DNA from: Streptomyces europaeiscabiei
GTDB taxonomy: Bacteria > Actinomycetota > Actinomycetes > Streptomycetales > Streptomycetaceae
Reading direction: 5' to 3'
DNA length: 64,000 bases
NCBI RefSeq assembly: GCF_036346855.1
Contig: NZ_CP107841.1
Location: forward strand, 1,240,001 to 1,304,000
The position numbers and the translations under genes are program-made. Numbering within the stretch: position 1 is the first letter of the stretch; every line of letters starts with the position of its first letter. Shown one piece after another: positions 1-8,617 of this stretch. The notes beneath the pieces are model-generated. The model did not search any database, had not been told where the DNA came from, and saw only the letters and a program-made list of their open reading frames with translations.

Positions 1-471
1 GGCGACCGCCCCGGCACGTTCTACCTCTGGGGCGCGATGGGCGCTGCCGCCCCGCTCGCCCTCGGCCTCGCCCTGGCCCGGCCGGACCGCCCGGTCGTCG
101 CCATAACCGGCGACGGCGAACACCTCATGGGCATCGGCGCCCTGGCCACCATCGGGGCCGTACTCCCGCCCAACCTGACGGTCGTGGTGCTGGACAACGC
201 CCACTTCGGCGAGACCGGTATGCAGCCCAGTCACACCGGGCTCGGCACCGACCTCATGGCTGTCGCCCAGGGCTTCGGCATCCGCGATGTCGTGCGGATC
301 ACCGACGCCGACCGGACGGAGGACCTCGCCCTGCGGATCAAGGCGCGCGCGGCGACGACGTACGCGCAGGTGCTGATCACCACCGACGAGCCGCCGCGCG
401 CCCTGCCGCCCCGCGACGGCGTCGCCAACAAGAACTCCTTCCGCGCCGCACTCGGTCTGAGCACCTTCTAG
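1..471 (+). CDS. Thiamine-diphosphate-dependent decarboxylase, C-terminal part (5' end outside window)
   Basis: The reading frame is open from the first base, so the gene starts upstream. The visible part is the pyrophosphate-binding domain of a TPP enzyme: the GDGEHLMGIGAL stretch followed by LDNAHFGETG gives the GDG...N metal/diphosphate motif. The short domain with no further domain after it resembles the beta subunits of sulfopyruvate or phosphonopyruvate decarboxylases more than full-length acetolactate synthases (family inference). It ends 15 bases before an aldehyde dehydrogenase gene, so a 2-oxoacid decarboxylated to an aldehyde and then oxidised is a plausible pair. The substrate cannot be read from this fragment. 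Confidence 0.8.
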   Translation, partial: GDRPGTFYLWGAMGAAAPLALGLALARPDRPVVAITGDGEHLMGIGALATIGAVLPPNLTVVVLDNAHFGETGMQPSHTGLGTDLMAVAQGFGIRDVVRITDADRTEDLALRIKARAATTYAQVLITTDEPPRALPPRDGVANKNSFRAALGLSTF

Positions 472-486
472 CTGACAGGACTCTCC

Positions 487-1953
487 ATGCAGCGCTACGA
501 GATGTTCATCGACGGGGAGAACCGGAAGCCCGGCGCGGGTGAATGGTTCCCCACCGACAACCCCTACCTGGGCACCCCATGGGCCGAGATCGCCAAGGGC
601 ACCGCGGAAGACGTCGACGACGCCGTCCGAGCTGCCCACCGCGCCCTGCACAGCGGCCCCTGGTCCGAACTCACCGCCGGCGCCCGCGGCTCGCTGCTCC
701 GGCGGCTCGGCGACACCATCGCCGCGAACGCCCGCCGCCTCGCGGAGACCGAAGTCCGCGACAACGGCAAGCTGTTCACGGAGATGTACGGCCAACTTAC
801 CTACGTGCCGCAGTGGTTCCACTACTACGGCGGGCTCGCCGACAAGATCGAGGGCACCGTCCCCCCGTTGGACAAGAAGGGCTACTTCGCCTACACGAAG
901 AAGGAGCCCGTCGGGGTCGTCGCGGTCATCACCCCGTGGAACTCCCCGCTGTTGCTGCTTGCCTGGAAGATCGCCCCGGCCCTGGCCGCCGGCTGCACGG
1001 TGGTGGTCAAACCGTCGGAGTTCGCCTCGGCCTCCACCCTCGAACTGGTCCGGCTCCTCCACGAGGCGGGACTGCCGCCCGGCGTGGTCAACGTCGTCAC
1101 CGGCTTCGGCGAGGACGTCGGCGCCGCCCTCGTCGAGCACCCCCTCGTCCGCAAGATCACGTTCACCGGCTCGGACACCACCGGCCGCCGCATCAACGAG
1201 GCCGCCGCACGCGGCTTCAAGCGCGTCAGCCTCGAACTCGGCGGCAAGTCGCCCAACATCGTCTTCGCCGACGCCGACCTGGACGCCGCTGTGAACGGCG
1301 CCGTCTCCGGCATCTTCGCCGCCACCGGGCAGACCTGCATCGCCGGCTCCCGGCTCCTGGTGCAGCAGAGCGTGCACGACGAGGTCGTGGGCCGCCTGGT
1401 CGACCTCGCGCGCACCGCCCGGATGGGTGACCCGATGGACGAGGCAACCCAGGTCGGACCCATCACCACTGCGGCCCAGTACGCCAAGGTCCTCGACTAC
1501 ATCGACATCGCTCAGCGCGAAGGCGCCCGGCTCGCCCTCGGCGGCAAGGCCGCGGACGACGGAGGCCGGTTCGTCGAGCCGACCGTCTTCACCGGCGTAC
1601 ACAACAGCATGCGCATCGCCCAGGAGGAGGTCTTCGGTCCCGTCCTCGCCGTGATCCCCTTCCACGACGAGGACGAGGCCGTCACCCTCGCCAACGACAG
1701 CCGCTACGGCCTCGGCGCCGGCGTCTGGACCAGCGACATCGGCCGCGCCTTCCGCATGACCGACCGCATCCGCTCCGGCACCGTCTGGGTCAACACCTAC
1801 CGCGCGGTCAGCTACCTGACGCCCTTCGGCGGCTTCAAGGACTCCGGCATCGGCCGCGAGAACGGCATCGGCGCCGTCACGGCGTACCTGGAGGACAAGA
1901 GCGTCTGGATCAACACCGGCGCGGCCAGCGGCAATCCGTTCGTCCTGCGCTGA
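487..1953 (+). CDS. NAD(P)-dependent aldehyde dehydrogenase
   Basis: A 488-residue protein of normal ALDH-superfamily length. The Rossmann-side motif ITPWNSPLL is near residue 155, the general-base glutamate sits in LELGGKSPNIVF near residue 255, and the catalytic cysteine lies in GQTCIAGSRL near residue 288. Late motifs EEVFGPVL and PFGGFKDSGIGRENG are present, so it should be active. It oxidises an aldehyde to the carboxylate in the cytosol. It follows the TPP decarboxylase by 15 bases and precedes the transporter by 49 bases, so one transcript is likely, and the aldehyde is probably the decarboxylase product (inference). Confidence 0.9.
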   Translation: MQRYEMFIDGENRKPGAGEWFPTDNPYLGTPWAEIAKGTAEDVDDAVRAAHRALHSGPWSELTAGARGSLLRRLGDTIAANARRLAETEVRDNGKLFTEMYGQLTYVPQWFHYYGGLADKIEGTVPPLDKKGYFAYTKKEPVGVVAVITPWNSPLLLLAWKIAPALAAGCTVVVKPSEFASASTLELVRLLHEAGLPPGVVNVVTGFGEDVGAALVEHPLVRKITFTGSDTTGRRINEAAARGFKRVSLELGGKSPNIVFADADLDAAVNGAVSGIFAATGQTCIAGSRLLVQQSVHDEVVGRLVDLARTARMGDPMDEATQVGPITTAAQYAKVLDYIDIAQREGARLALGGKAADDGGRFVEPTVFTGVHNSMRIAQEEVFGPVLAVIPFHDEDEAVTLANDSRYGLGAGVWTSDIGRAFRMTDRIRSGTVWVNTYRAVSYLTPFGGFKDSGIGRENGIGAVTAYLEDKSVWINTGAASGNPFVLR

Positions 1954-2002
1954 AAGGCCCCACAAAGACATCTCCCCGGCGGCACGAGCAACGGAGCTTC
2001 CC

Positions 2003-3367
2003 ATGTCGCAGTCCAGCACCCCTGTCCCCGCACCGACCCGGGTCACCGCCAACGTCGTACGTGGCTGTCTGGGCAACCTCGTCGAGTGGTACGACTGGTT
2101 CATCTACGCCACGTTCAGCATCTACTTCGCGTCCGTGTTCTTCCCCAAGGGCAACCAGACGGCCCAGCTCCTGTCCACAGCGGTCGTCTTCGCCGTCGGC
2201 TTTCTGATACGTCCGCTCGGCGGCTGGCTGCTCGGCGCATACGCCGACCGGCACGGCCGCCGCCAGGCACTGACCCTGTCGGTCACACTCATGAGCATCG
2301 GCTCGCTGACCATCGCGTTCACCCCCTCCCACGACGCCATCGGCCTCTGGGCACCGGCCCTCCTGGTGCTGGCGAGGCTCGCCCAAGGACTTTCCGTCGG
2401 CGGCGAGTTCGGCTCCAGCGCCTCCTACCTCGCCGAGATCGCCCCGCCCGGCCGACGGGGCTTCTACTCCAGCTTCCAGTACGTGTCCATCGTGCTCGGC
2501 CAGCTGGCCGCGCTGCTCGTGATGATCGTGCTGCAGAACCTGCTGACCGAGGGCCAGTTGCAGAGCTGGGGCTGGCGCATCCCCTTCGTGATCGGCGCCG
2601 TCTCCGGACTGGTCGTGATGTACCTGCGCCGCACCATGGAGGAGTCGCAGCACTTCCAGGAGGAACAGGCGAAAGCCGCCGCGCAGGAGCCGGACGCCAA
2701 GGAGCGCAAGGGGTTGCGGGCTCTGTTCGCCGAGTACCCGCGCCAGCTGATCGCCGTGTTCGGGCTGGCCATCGGCGGCACCGTCGCCTTCTACACCTAC
2801 ACCACCTACCTGCAGAAGTACCTGGTGAACACGGCGGGCATCCCCAAGTCGACGGTCTCCGTCATCGGCTTCGCCGCCCTGTTCGTGTTCATGCTGCTCC
2901 AGCCTGTGGCCGGCCATCTGTCCGACCGCGTGGGTAGACGCCCGGTGATGCTCGTCTTCTGCGTCGGCGGCATGCTGCTCACCGTCCCGATCATGACCGT
3001 CCTCGGCCACACCGGTAGTCCGTGGATCGCCTTCCTGCTGATGACGATCGCCCTCACCTTCGTCAGCTGCTACTCGGCCCTGGCCGCCATCATCAAGGCG
3101 GAGATGTTCCCCACCAAGGTCCGGGCCCTGGGAGTCGGCCTCCCGCACGCCCTGGTCGCCGCCACCTTCGGCGGGATGACCGAACCCATCGCCCTGGGCC
3201 TCAAGAACAGCGGCCACGAGACGGTCTTCTTCTGGTACGTCACCGGGTGCATCGCGCTGACCTTCCTGGCCACCCTCCTCGTACCCGAGCCGTCCCGCAC
3301 CTCGCTTCTGGAAACCGCCGAGACCCCCGCCTCCCGTCCCCGGCCGAAGACGGCACCGCTCGCCTGA
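2003..3367 (+). CDS. MFS transporter of the metabolite:H+ symporter (MHS) family
   Basis: A 454-residue, twelve-helix major facilitator. The first helix carries NLVEWYDWFIYA, typical of the MHS branch (alpha-ketoglutarate, citrate, shikimate and proline/betaine permeases). RPLGGWLLGAYADRHGRR and SDRVGRRP are the cytoplasmic loop signatures of the two halves. It probably imports an organic acid that feeds the neighbouring enzymes. It lies between the aldehyde dehydrogenase and an acyl-CoA hydratase on the same strand, 42 bases from the latter, so co-transcription is likely. Substrates in this family cannot be told from sequence by eye; a dicarboxylate such as itaconate or mesaconate would fit the downstream genes. 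Confidence 0.88.
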   Translation: MSQSSTPVPAPTRVTANVVRGCLGNLVEWYDWFIYATFSIYFASVFFPKGNQTAQLLSTAVVFAVGFLIRPLGGWLLGAYADRHGRRQALTLSVTLMSIGSLTIAFTPSHDAIGLWAPALLVLARLAQGLSVGGEFGSSASYLAEIAPPGRRGFYSSFQYVSIVLGQLAALLVMIVLQNLLTEGQLQSWGWRIPFVIGAVSGLVVMYLRRTMEESQHFQEEQAKAAAQEPDAKERKGLRALFAEYPRQLIAVFGLAIGGTVAFYTYTTYLQKYLVNTAGIPKSTVSVIGFAALFVFMLLQPVAGHLSDRVGRRPVMLVFCVGGMLLTVPIMTVLGHTGSPWIAFLLMTIALTFVSCYSALAAIIKAEMFPTKVRALGVGLPHALVAATFGGMTEPIALGLKNSGHETVFFWYVTGCIALTFLATLLVPEPSRTSLLETAETPASRPRPKTAPLA

Positions 3368-3409
3368 CCACAGCCCAGCCGCACGCCAGACCTCAAGGAC
3401 AGAAGGACG

Positions 3410-4279
3410 ATGCAGCCCACCCCACCCCCGCTCAGCACCTACGTGGAGTCGTGGACTCCGGGGCCGGTCGAGGAGGAGGACCTGCTGGGCCCCGGCACGG
3501 CGGCGGCCCTGTCGGCGGTCCTGAACCTCCCCGGCCCCGGCCCGAAGGCCGACGAGCCGCTCCCTCCGCTGTGGCAGTGGCTCTACTTCCTCAACTGGCC
3601 CGCCGGGCGGGAACTCGGCGCCGACGGCCACCCCTCGAACGGCCACTTCCTGCCGCCCCTTCCCCACCGGCAGCGCATGTGGGCGGGCGGCCGCTGCGAG
3701 ATCACCGAGCCGCTCCGCCTCGGCGTACCCGCCGAACGTCACAGCTCCCTCGCCTCCGTGACCGCCAAGCGGGGGCGCACCGGGGAGATGCTGTTCGTCA
3801 CCGAGCGCCGCGAGTTCCGCCAGCACGGGCGGACCTGCCTCGTGGAGGAGCAGGACATCGTCTACCGCTCCGGACGCAGCGCCGGACAACACCCTTCCGG
3901 CGTCGACGAGTTGCCCCGCCCTCACGGGGACGAGCCGTGGCAGCTTCCCCTGCACCCCGACCCTGCCCTGCTCTTCCGCTTCAGCGCCCTGACCGCGAAC
4001 GCCCACCGCATCCACTACGACGCCCCGTACTGCCGGGGTGAAGAGGGCTACCCCGGACTCGTCGTCCACGGCCCCCTGCTGGCCCTGCTGATGCTGGAAC
4101 TCGCCCGCCGTCACGCCCCCGACCGACAGGTGCGCTCCCTGTCGTACCGGCTGCGTCGGCCCGTGTTCGCCGGTGAACGCCTCCTGGCCTGCGGCACGCC
4201 CCGCGGCGACCGTGCCGAACTGCGCATCGCCACCCACCGGGAGGAACGGCACGCCGAGGCGGAGGTGACCTTCGCATGA
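3410..4279 (+). CDS. MaoC/HTD2-type acyl-CoA hydratase (itaconyl- or mesaconyl-CoA hydratase-like)
   Basis: A 289-residue double-hot-dog protein. The N-terminal half carries LPPLPHRQRMWAGG, seen in mesaconyl-C4-CoA and itaconyl-CoA hydratases and fungal Htd2. The C-terminal half has the hydratase signature around NAHRIHYD followed by GLVVHGPLLALL. Such proteins add water across an enoyl-CoA double bond. The stop codon overlaps the start of the next gene by four bases (ATGA), so the two are translationally coupled. A hydratase of this type directly ahead of a CitE-type lyase is the arrangement of itaconate or mesaconate breakdown (itaconyl-CoA to citramalyl-CoA to acetyl-CoA plus pyruvate). 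No CoA transferase is seen in the window, so this role is inferred. Confidence 0.78.
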   Translation: MQPTPPPLSTYVESWTPGPVEEEDLLGPGTAAALSAVLNLPGPGPKADEPLPPLWQWLYFLNWPAGRELGADGHPSNGHFLPPLPHRQRMWAGGRCEITEPLRLGVPAERHSSLASVTAKRGRTGEMLFVTERREFRQHGRTCLVEEQDIVYRSGRSAGQHPSGVDELPRPHGDEPWQLPLHPDPALLFRFSALTANAHRIHYDAPYCRGEEGYPGLVVHGPLLALLMLELARRHAPDRQVRSLSYRLRRPVFAGERLLACGTPRGDRAELRIATHREERHAEAEVTFA

Positions 4280-5091
4280 TCCCGGTCCTGTCCGCCCGCA
4301 GCCTCCTCTTCGTGCCGGGAGACCGGCCCGACCGCTTCGACAAGGCCGCCGCCTCCGGCGCCGACGTGGTGATCATCGACCTCGAGGACGCGGTCGCCGC
4401 CGAGGACAAGGACCGCGCCCGCGACAACGCCGCGGCCTGGCTCGCCCTCGGCAACCGCGCGATCGTACGGATCAACGCGCCCGGGACCCGGTGGTCCGAG
4501 GCCGACCTGCGCGTGGCCGCCGACCACGGCTGCCCGGTCATGGTGCCCAAAGCGGAGGACTCCGCCGTACTGGCAGAACTGGCTGCCCGGACGGCCGGCC
4601 GATGCGACCTCGTCCCACTCGTCGAGACCGCACTCGGCGTGGAACGGGCGCGCGAGGTGTGCGCCACACCGGGCGTCGCCCGTGCCGCCTTCGGCAACGT
4701 CGACCTGGCCACCCAGCTCGGCGTCGCCCAGGACGATCACACGGCCCTGGCCCACGCCCGCTCCAGACTGGTCGTCGCCTCGGCCGCGGCGAACATCGCC
4801 CCACCCGTCGACGGCGTCACCACCGCCGTACGGGACCTGGACAGGCTCGGCGCCGACATCGAACACGCCCGACGGCTGGGCTTCACAGGCAAACTCTGCG
4901 TCCATCCGCACCAACTCCATCCCGTGACCGAAGGGTTCGCCCCCTCGGCCGAGGAAGTGCGGTGGGCCCGCGCGGTCCTCGGCGCCGGGGAGGCGGTCAC
5001 CACGGTCGACGGGCAGATGGTCGACAAGCCTGTGCTGGAACGCGCACGACGCGTCCTGGCACTGGTCCACGGACCGCACCGCGCAACCTGA
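4276..5091 (+). CDS. HpcH/HpaI aldolase / CitE-type CoA-ester lyase (citramalyl- or malyl-CoA lyase-like)
   Basis: A 271-residue protein of CitE-like length. SLLFVPGDRPDRFDKA opens the barrel, DLEDAV supplies the early acidic and substrate-binding residues, PLVETALGV carries the metal-binding glutamate, and FGNVDLATQLG the aspartate. The family cleaves or forms (3S)-malyl-, citramalyl- or citryl-CoA esters in a Mg-dependent way. The ATG overlaps the hydratase stop codon. As the last gene of the operon it would release acetyl-CoA and an oxoacid from the hydratase product. It could instead be a beta-hydroxyacyl-CoA lyase of leucine-type catabolism. Confidence 0.85.
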   Translation: MIPVLSARSLLFVPGDRPDRFDKAAASGADVVIIDLEDAVAAEDKDRARDNAAAWLALGNRAIVRINAPGTRWSEADLRVAADHGCPVMVPKAEDSAVLAELAARTAGRCDLVPLVETALGVERAREVCATPGVARAAFGNVDLATQLGVAQDDHTALAHARSRLVVASAAANIAPPVDGVTTAVRDLDRLGADIEHARRLGFTGKLCVHPHQLHPVTEGFAPSAEEVRWARAVLGAGEAVTTVDGQMVDKPVLERARRVLALVHGPHRAT

Positions 5092-5256
5092 CAGGGCTGG
5101 CGCTCCGAGCGCGGGTGCGACGAAGTTCGACGCACGTGCCGGGCCGCGGCGGCGGAGTCGGTGTGGTTCACGTGTGCTTGCGCCGCCTCGCTCGTGAGGC
5201 TGACTATGGCCAGGTGGCCGGGACCGCACATTGCCCCTCGCGACGGGCGTGGCCCA

Positions 5257-5295
5257 AGGACGGGTTCCAGGCGCCATCTTTGAGAAGCCCGTCCT
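5257..5295. terminator. Imperfect hairpin downstream of the lyase operon
   Basis: AGGACGGGTTC at 5257-5267 pairs with GAAGCCCGTCCT at 5284-5295 with one bulged G and a 16-nt loop. There is no T-run, as is common for Streptomyces terminators. It lies 165 bases after the lyase gene and just before the IS inverted repeat. The 5092-5256 stretch shows no gene. Confidence 0.4.
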
Positions 5296-5314
5296 GAGGA
5301 TCGGCGAGTTACGC

Positions 5315-5341
5315 CGCCTCGCATTGAGTCTTTCCCAGTAA
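5315..5341 (+). repeat. Left terminal inverted repeat of an IS5-like element
   Basis: This 27-bp segment, ending in CTTTCCCAGTAA, matches the reverse complement of 9000-9026 at 23 of 27 positions. It lies 126 bases ahead of the IS5-like transposase start, the usual spacing for an IS end. I found no convincing target-site duplication outside the pair. Confidence 0.7.
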
Positions 5342-5466
5342 GCGCCCGTCGCTCGGCGTGATCACGATGCTGGTGCCGCGGCCCGTGAGCTCCCCAAGTC
5401 CGGGCAGGCGTAAGGCCCCTGGTAGGAACGATCTTGCGAAGGAAAGTTCTGAACAAGGGGTCTCAC

Positions 5467-5934
5467 GTGCCGATCAGTGTCACATATACCGCCACGCTCG
5501 ACGTGAAGCGGTCCACCGCCGAGCACCTGGCCCGGCTACTGCGCGACCACCGAACCGTGGTCAAGACCCGCAGGGGGCGGCGTGTGCTGAGCTGCTTCAA
5601 GCAGTCGGTAGTCATCCTGCGCTGGTTCCTCGACGGTACCCGTCTGTCCCAACTCGCCCGCGACAACGGTCTGTCGACCTCCACCGCCTACCGGTACCTC
5701 CACGAGGGGCTGACCGTGCTGGCCTCCGGAGCCCCGGACCTCGCGACCGCACTGGAACGCGCGAAAGCGGCCGGGCTGACGCATCTGAACCTGGACGGCA
5801 CCGTCATCCGCACCGACCGCGTTGCCGCCCCCGGTCCCAACGGCGCGGACCTGTGGTGGTCCGGAAAACACAAGCACCACGGAGGAAACATGCAGGTCAT
5901 CGCTACCCCGGATGGCTGTCCGATCTGGGTCTCG
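5467..5934 (+). pseudogene. IS5-family transposase, N-terminal fragment
   Basis: The start chosen is GTG at 5467, seven bases after AAGGGG; the open frame extends to a TTG at 5434 without a better ribosome site. The protein has an N-terminal helix-turn-helix region (LARDNGLSTSTAYRYLHEG) and then the first DDE segment, LNLDGTVIRTDR, followed by GADLWWSGKHKHHGGN. This matches the IS5-group transposases common in Streptomyces. After GCPIWVS near 5934 the frame runs into unrelated recombinase-like sequence, so the remaining catalytic residues are lost. The left inverted repeat is in place; the 3' half of the gene is not found before the right repeat. Confidence 0.75.
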
Positions 5935-6602
5935 CTCTGCGTGAGCTGGCCGAGGCCACCGACGAGTACGAGCGCGCGAAAAAACACCGCCGCCAGCCCG
6001 CTGCCGCCAGGAACCCGCGAGAAGATCACTGCGCTGGCCGCCGACTTCCCCCGCCTGTGGAACGACCCGGCCACCCCTATGCGTGAACGCAAGCGCATGG
6101 TCCGACTCCTGCTCACCGACGTCACCCTCACCAAGACCGACCACATCCGTCGGCGTCGTCCTGCGCGGCGGCCAAGGCCACCAGCTCACGCTGCCCCGCC
6201 CGCTGAACTGCTGGGAACTGCGGCAGACCGCCCCCGCCGTCGTGGCCGTCCTGGACGAGCTGCTGGAAGAGCACACACTGACGCCCAGACCGCCGAGCTC
6301 CTCAACGAGCGAAACCTGACCAGCGGCACCGGCAGCCCGTTCACACCCGGCATCGTCGTCCACCTGCGAAACGCCTACCGCCTACGCATCCACCGCCAAC
6401 GACTGCTCGACTCCGGACTGCTGACCGTCTGCGAACTCGCCCGACACCTCGATGTCCACTTCCAAACCGTCAAGCACTGGCGCCGGGACGGCATCATCAC
6501 CGGCGTCCTGGCCAACGACAAGGGCGAGTACCTCTACCCCCTGCCCGGCCCCGACCTGGTCCGGCCGATCATCGGCCGACCACGGAAATCCGTCCTCGAT
6601 CC
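5935..6602 (+). pseudogene. Serine recombinase C-terminal relic (frameshifted)
   Basis: Three reading frames must be joined to read one protein. ALRELAEATDEYERAKKHRR is in one frame (about 5938-6000), then TREKITALAADFPRLW to RMVRLLLTDVTLTK in a second, then GVVLRGGQGHQLTLPRP in a third, then AELLNERNLTSGTG to the end near 6602 in the second again. The order (coiled-coil, 'RKRMVRLLL' segment, beta-rich segment, then a helix-turn-helix with ARHLDVHFQTVKHWRRDG) is that of the C-terminal region of large serine recombinases. The catalytic resolvase domain is absent. It is a decayed fragment joined directly to the broken IS5-like transposase. Confidence 0.6.
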
Positions 6603-6644
6603 CGACCACTGTGCAACGACCCGATGATGTGCAGTGTGATGACA

Positions 6645-6909
6645 GATGTTTGGCCAACGGGTCGCGGGGCCGGCACAGGATCACCTTGCAGGCCGGCAGC
6701 CCGGCCAGCGCCGCGAACTCATGACCGAGCACGGCCCGCCCCTCCTGGCGGCGTCCGATGGCCGGCTCGTTGTCCCAGACCAGCGCACGGGGCACCGCAT
6801 TCCAGCCGGACAGCAGGTCCCAGTGCCCGCTCACGAGATCGGCGGCCTGCCTCGACGGCAGCATCCGCGCGGCGATCATCCGGGAATAGCCGGACACGAT
6901 CACCAGCAC
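6645..6909 (-). pseudogene. IS21-family transposase (IstA-like) catalytic-core fragment
   Basis: Reading leftwards from 6909, VIVSGYSRMIAARMLPSRQA, then RALVWDNEPAIGRR, then KVILCRPRDPLAKH matches the integrase-core part of Streptomyces IstA proteins. The usual continuation after the last motif (a glutamate and an ERANGYLE-type segment) is replaced by unrelated sequence near 6645. Both N- and C-terminal parts are missing, so it is not functional. It abuts, and slightly overlaps, the 3' end of the ParA-like gene. Confidence 0.7.
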
Positions 6910-7949
6910 TCACAGTCGCCGGACAGGCCGTCGAAGTCGAGGCGCCCCATCACCTTCCGATAGTCCACGGAGACCACCGAGTCGGGCAGAAGGATCGGCA
7001 GGGGAACTTCGTCCTCGTAGATCTTCTCGGCGTCTGCCGAGTACCGGATGTAGGGCAGCAGCACGGAGCTGTACATCGCCTCTGCCGCAGCCGTGGCGCG
7101 GCGGGCCGCCACCTGGTCCTTCCAGGTCAGCGGCGACGTGCCGGTGAGGATCAAGTGCTTGAGTGTCGGCCGGCCGGGGACGGACCGGCTGCCGCGCTCC
7201 TTGTCGCGGACTCGCTCCAGTTCGTCCGTGAGCCGCTTGACCAGCTTGACGGCCTTGGGGTCGGCCTTGATCGACGGAATGACGGAGTCCAACTCGTCCA
7301 GCATGCGCAGCACGGAGTAGGCCATCTTGCCGTAGCTCGCCGGGAAGTCCACGTAGAAGACCGAGTCGATGCCTTCGTAGGAGCGCAGGATCTCGGCGAA
7401 CCAGTCGTTGCGGTCCGCGTCCTCTGCGATGGCGAGGTCCGCGCCGGCCATGGTGGGGCTGCCGGGCACGACGCGCAGGTTCTCGATGGGCTCGAAGTCC
7501 TCTTCGGGGTCGTCGCCGTCGCCGACGCGATAGCGGGCGGGCAGCGCGACCTCGTCCAGGGTGGCCCTGCCGTAGAGCAGGTCGATCGCGGTCTTCTTGC
7601 CCTTGAGGGCGGTCTCGTCGTAGCCGAGGACGGTGGTCGCCGACATGTTGCTGTCGAGGTCGAAGACGACGCCTGGGAAGCCGTCCAGGGCGGCAATGAC
7701 GGCCATGGACGTGGCGCTGGTGGTCTTGGTGGACCCGCCGCCTTCGATGATGTACGCCCAGATGAGGGGCCAGTTCCGGCCCGGGGGGCGGAAGGAGGAG
7801 TCGACGGTGTGGAGCCACCACATAGACAACAGCTCCAGCTCCAGGGTGTCCCCGCTGCGGTCCGTGTCGGTGTACAGGACCTCTTCGGGAGCCACTTCGG
7901 GCTTGGACTTGGTGCTTTCACGCTTGGGCCGCGGGAGCCCGCCTGCCAT
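6900..7949 (-). CDS. ParA/Soj-type partition ATPase with atypical Walker A
   Basis: The start is ATG at 7949 with CTGGAG five to seven bases upstream; a longer open frame to 8468 has no support. The protein is 349 residues. IIEGGGSTKTTSATSMAVIAAL near residue 77 is a deviant Walker A, followed by GVVFDLDSNMSATTVLG for Walker A' and a Walker B-like strand FYVDFPASYGK. Canonical ParA has a signature lysine before the glycines; here that position is glycine, preceded by glutamate. Partition ATPases segregate plasmids or chromosome origins. No ParB gene is seen. With the recombinase and IS relics it suggests a remnant of an integrated plasmid or conjugative element. The last residues overlap the IS21 fragment, so the C-terminus may be altered. 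Confidence 0.7.
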   Translation of the reverse strand: MAGGLPRPKRESTKSKPEVAPEEVLYTDTDRSGDTLELELLSMWWLHTVDSSFRPPGRNWPLIWAYIIEGGGSTKTTSATSMAVIAALDGFPGVVFDLDSNMSATTVLGYDETALKGKKTAIDLLYGRATLDEVALPARYRVGDGDDPEEDFEPIENLRVVPGSPTMAGADLAIAEDADRNDWFAEILRSYEGIDSVFYVDFPASYGKMAYSVLRMLDELDSVIPSIKADPKAVKLVKRLTDELERVRDKERGSRSVPGRPTLKHLILTGTSPLTWKDQVAARRATAAAEAMYSSVLLPYIRYSADAEKIYEDEVPLPILLPDSVVSVDYRKVMGRLDFDGLSGDCECW

Positions 7950-8111
7950 GAGATCTCCAGGACTGCGGTGGGCACGGGGGGCGAGACTAGCGTTTACGGA
8001 CCCTTCCCCGCCCAGATTTTGCGCTGGATGCGGCGGGAGGTGGCTTGCTCCTGGATGGCGGGGTGGATCGACAACGCCGCGTTGACGCTTCGGTGTTGGC
8101 CCGGGTGTCGC

Positions 8112-8130
8112 GCGTTTCCACTGGAAACGC
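8112..8130 (-). other. Short perfect hairpin
   Basis: GCGTTTCC, a three-base loop ACT, then GGAAACGC. On the minus strand it follows directly after the stronger terminator hairpin at 8136-8171. It may add to termination or bind a protein; nothing else is visible. Confidence 0.45.
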
Positions 8131-8135
8131 AAAAA

Positions 8136-8171
8136 GGGCCCTGGCCTCCAAAGTGATGGAGGCCAGGGCCC
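8136..8171 (-). terminator. Rho-independent terminator, minus strand
   Basis: A perfect 14-bp stem (GGGCCCTGGCCTCC with its complement, 8-nt loop at 8150-8157). On the minus strand the stem is followed by TTTTT (8135-8131), the classical terminator arrangement. It lies about 145 bases after the small minus-strand ORF that ends at 8315 and 187 bases before the ParA start, so it separates the two. Confidence 0.8.
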
Positions 8172-8314
8172 TCGTCTTCGCGTGCTCAGCCGCGTCAGGC
8201 TGCCCGGGTGGCGGGGCTGCCCGCGTCGGGGTTGGGGATGTCGGCGGCGGTTGCCGATGCGGCTGGGTGTCGCATGGCGGTGATCGGGACGGCGCCGGGT
8301 TCGGTGTCGGGTGC

Positions 8315-8596
8315 TCAGACCATTCGCCAGGTGTCGTCCCACTCGCAGCCACAGCCGTGGTCTGGGTGGGGGTGCCGTAAGAACACGCCCCACGTCAGAA
8401 CGGCTCGCGGAATGCGCGGAATGAGCACCGAGGGGTCGTCGCCCGGGTACAGGTGCAGGTTCCGCCATCCGTGGACCCGGGCCATGTATGCGGCGGCGGC
8501 CTCGATGGTGTCATCCCACCGATGGTGACCGAGCTCGAGGAACGCGATCGGGTACAGGTGATCGTCGGCGGGGTCGACGGCCGGACCGGAGCTACC
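8315..8596 (-). CDS. Small hypothetical protein (5' end uncertain)
   Basis: The frame is open for 94 codons with a protein-like composition unlike its shadows: DDHLYPIAFLELGHHRWDD, EAAAAYMARVHGWRN, then HPHPDHGCGCEWDDTW before the stop. No ATG or GTG with a ribosome site lies near the 5' end, so the gene may be truncated or start at the internal methionine. A histidine/cysteine cluster at the C-terminus could bind metal. I do not recognise the family. It is followed by the strong terminator at 8136-8171 and sits in the plasmid-like segment with ParA. Confidence 0.4.
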   Translation of the reverse strand, partial: GSSGPAVDPADDHLYPIAFLELGHHRWDDTIEAAAAYMARVHGWRNLHLYPGDDPSVLIPRIPRAVLTWGVFLRHPHPDHGCGCEWDDTWRMV

Positions 8597-8617
8597 TCAG
8601 GTGCCCAGAGTCGGGGA

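Noticed and set aside
1910..4252. A 780-codon open frame antisense to the transporter and hydratase genes
   Set aside because: Compositional shadow; no start signal or recognisable domain, and both plus-strand genes are clear.
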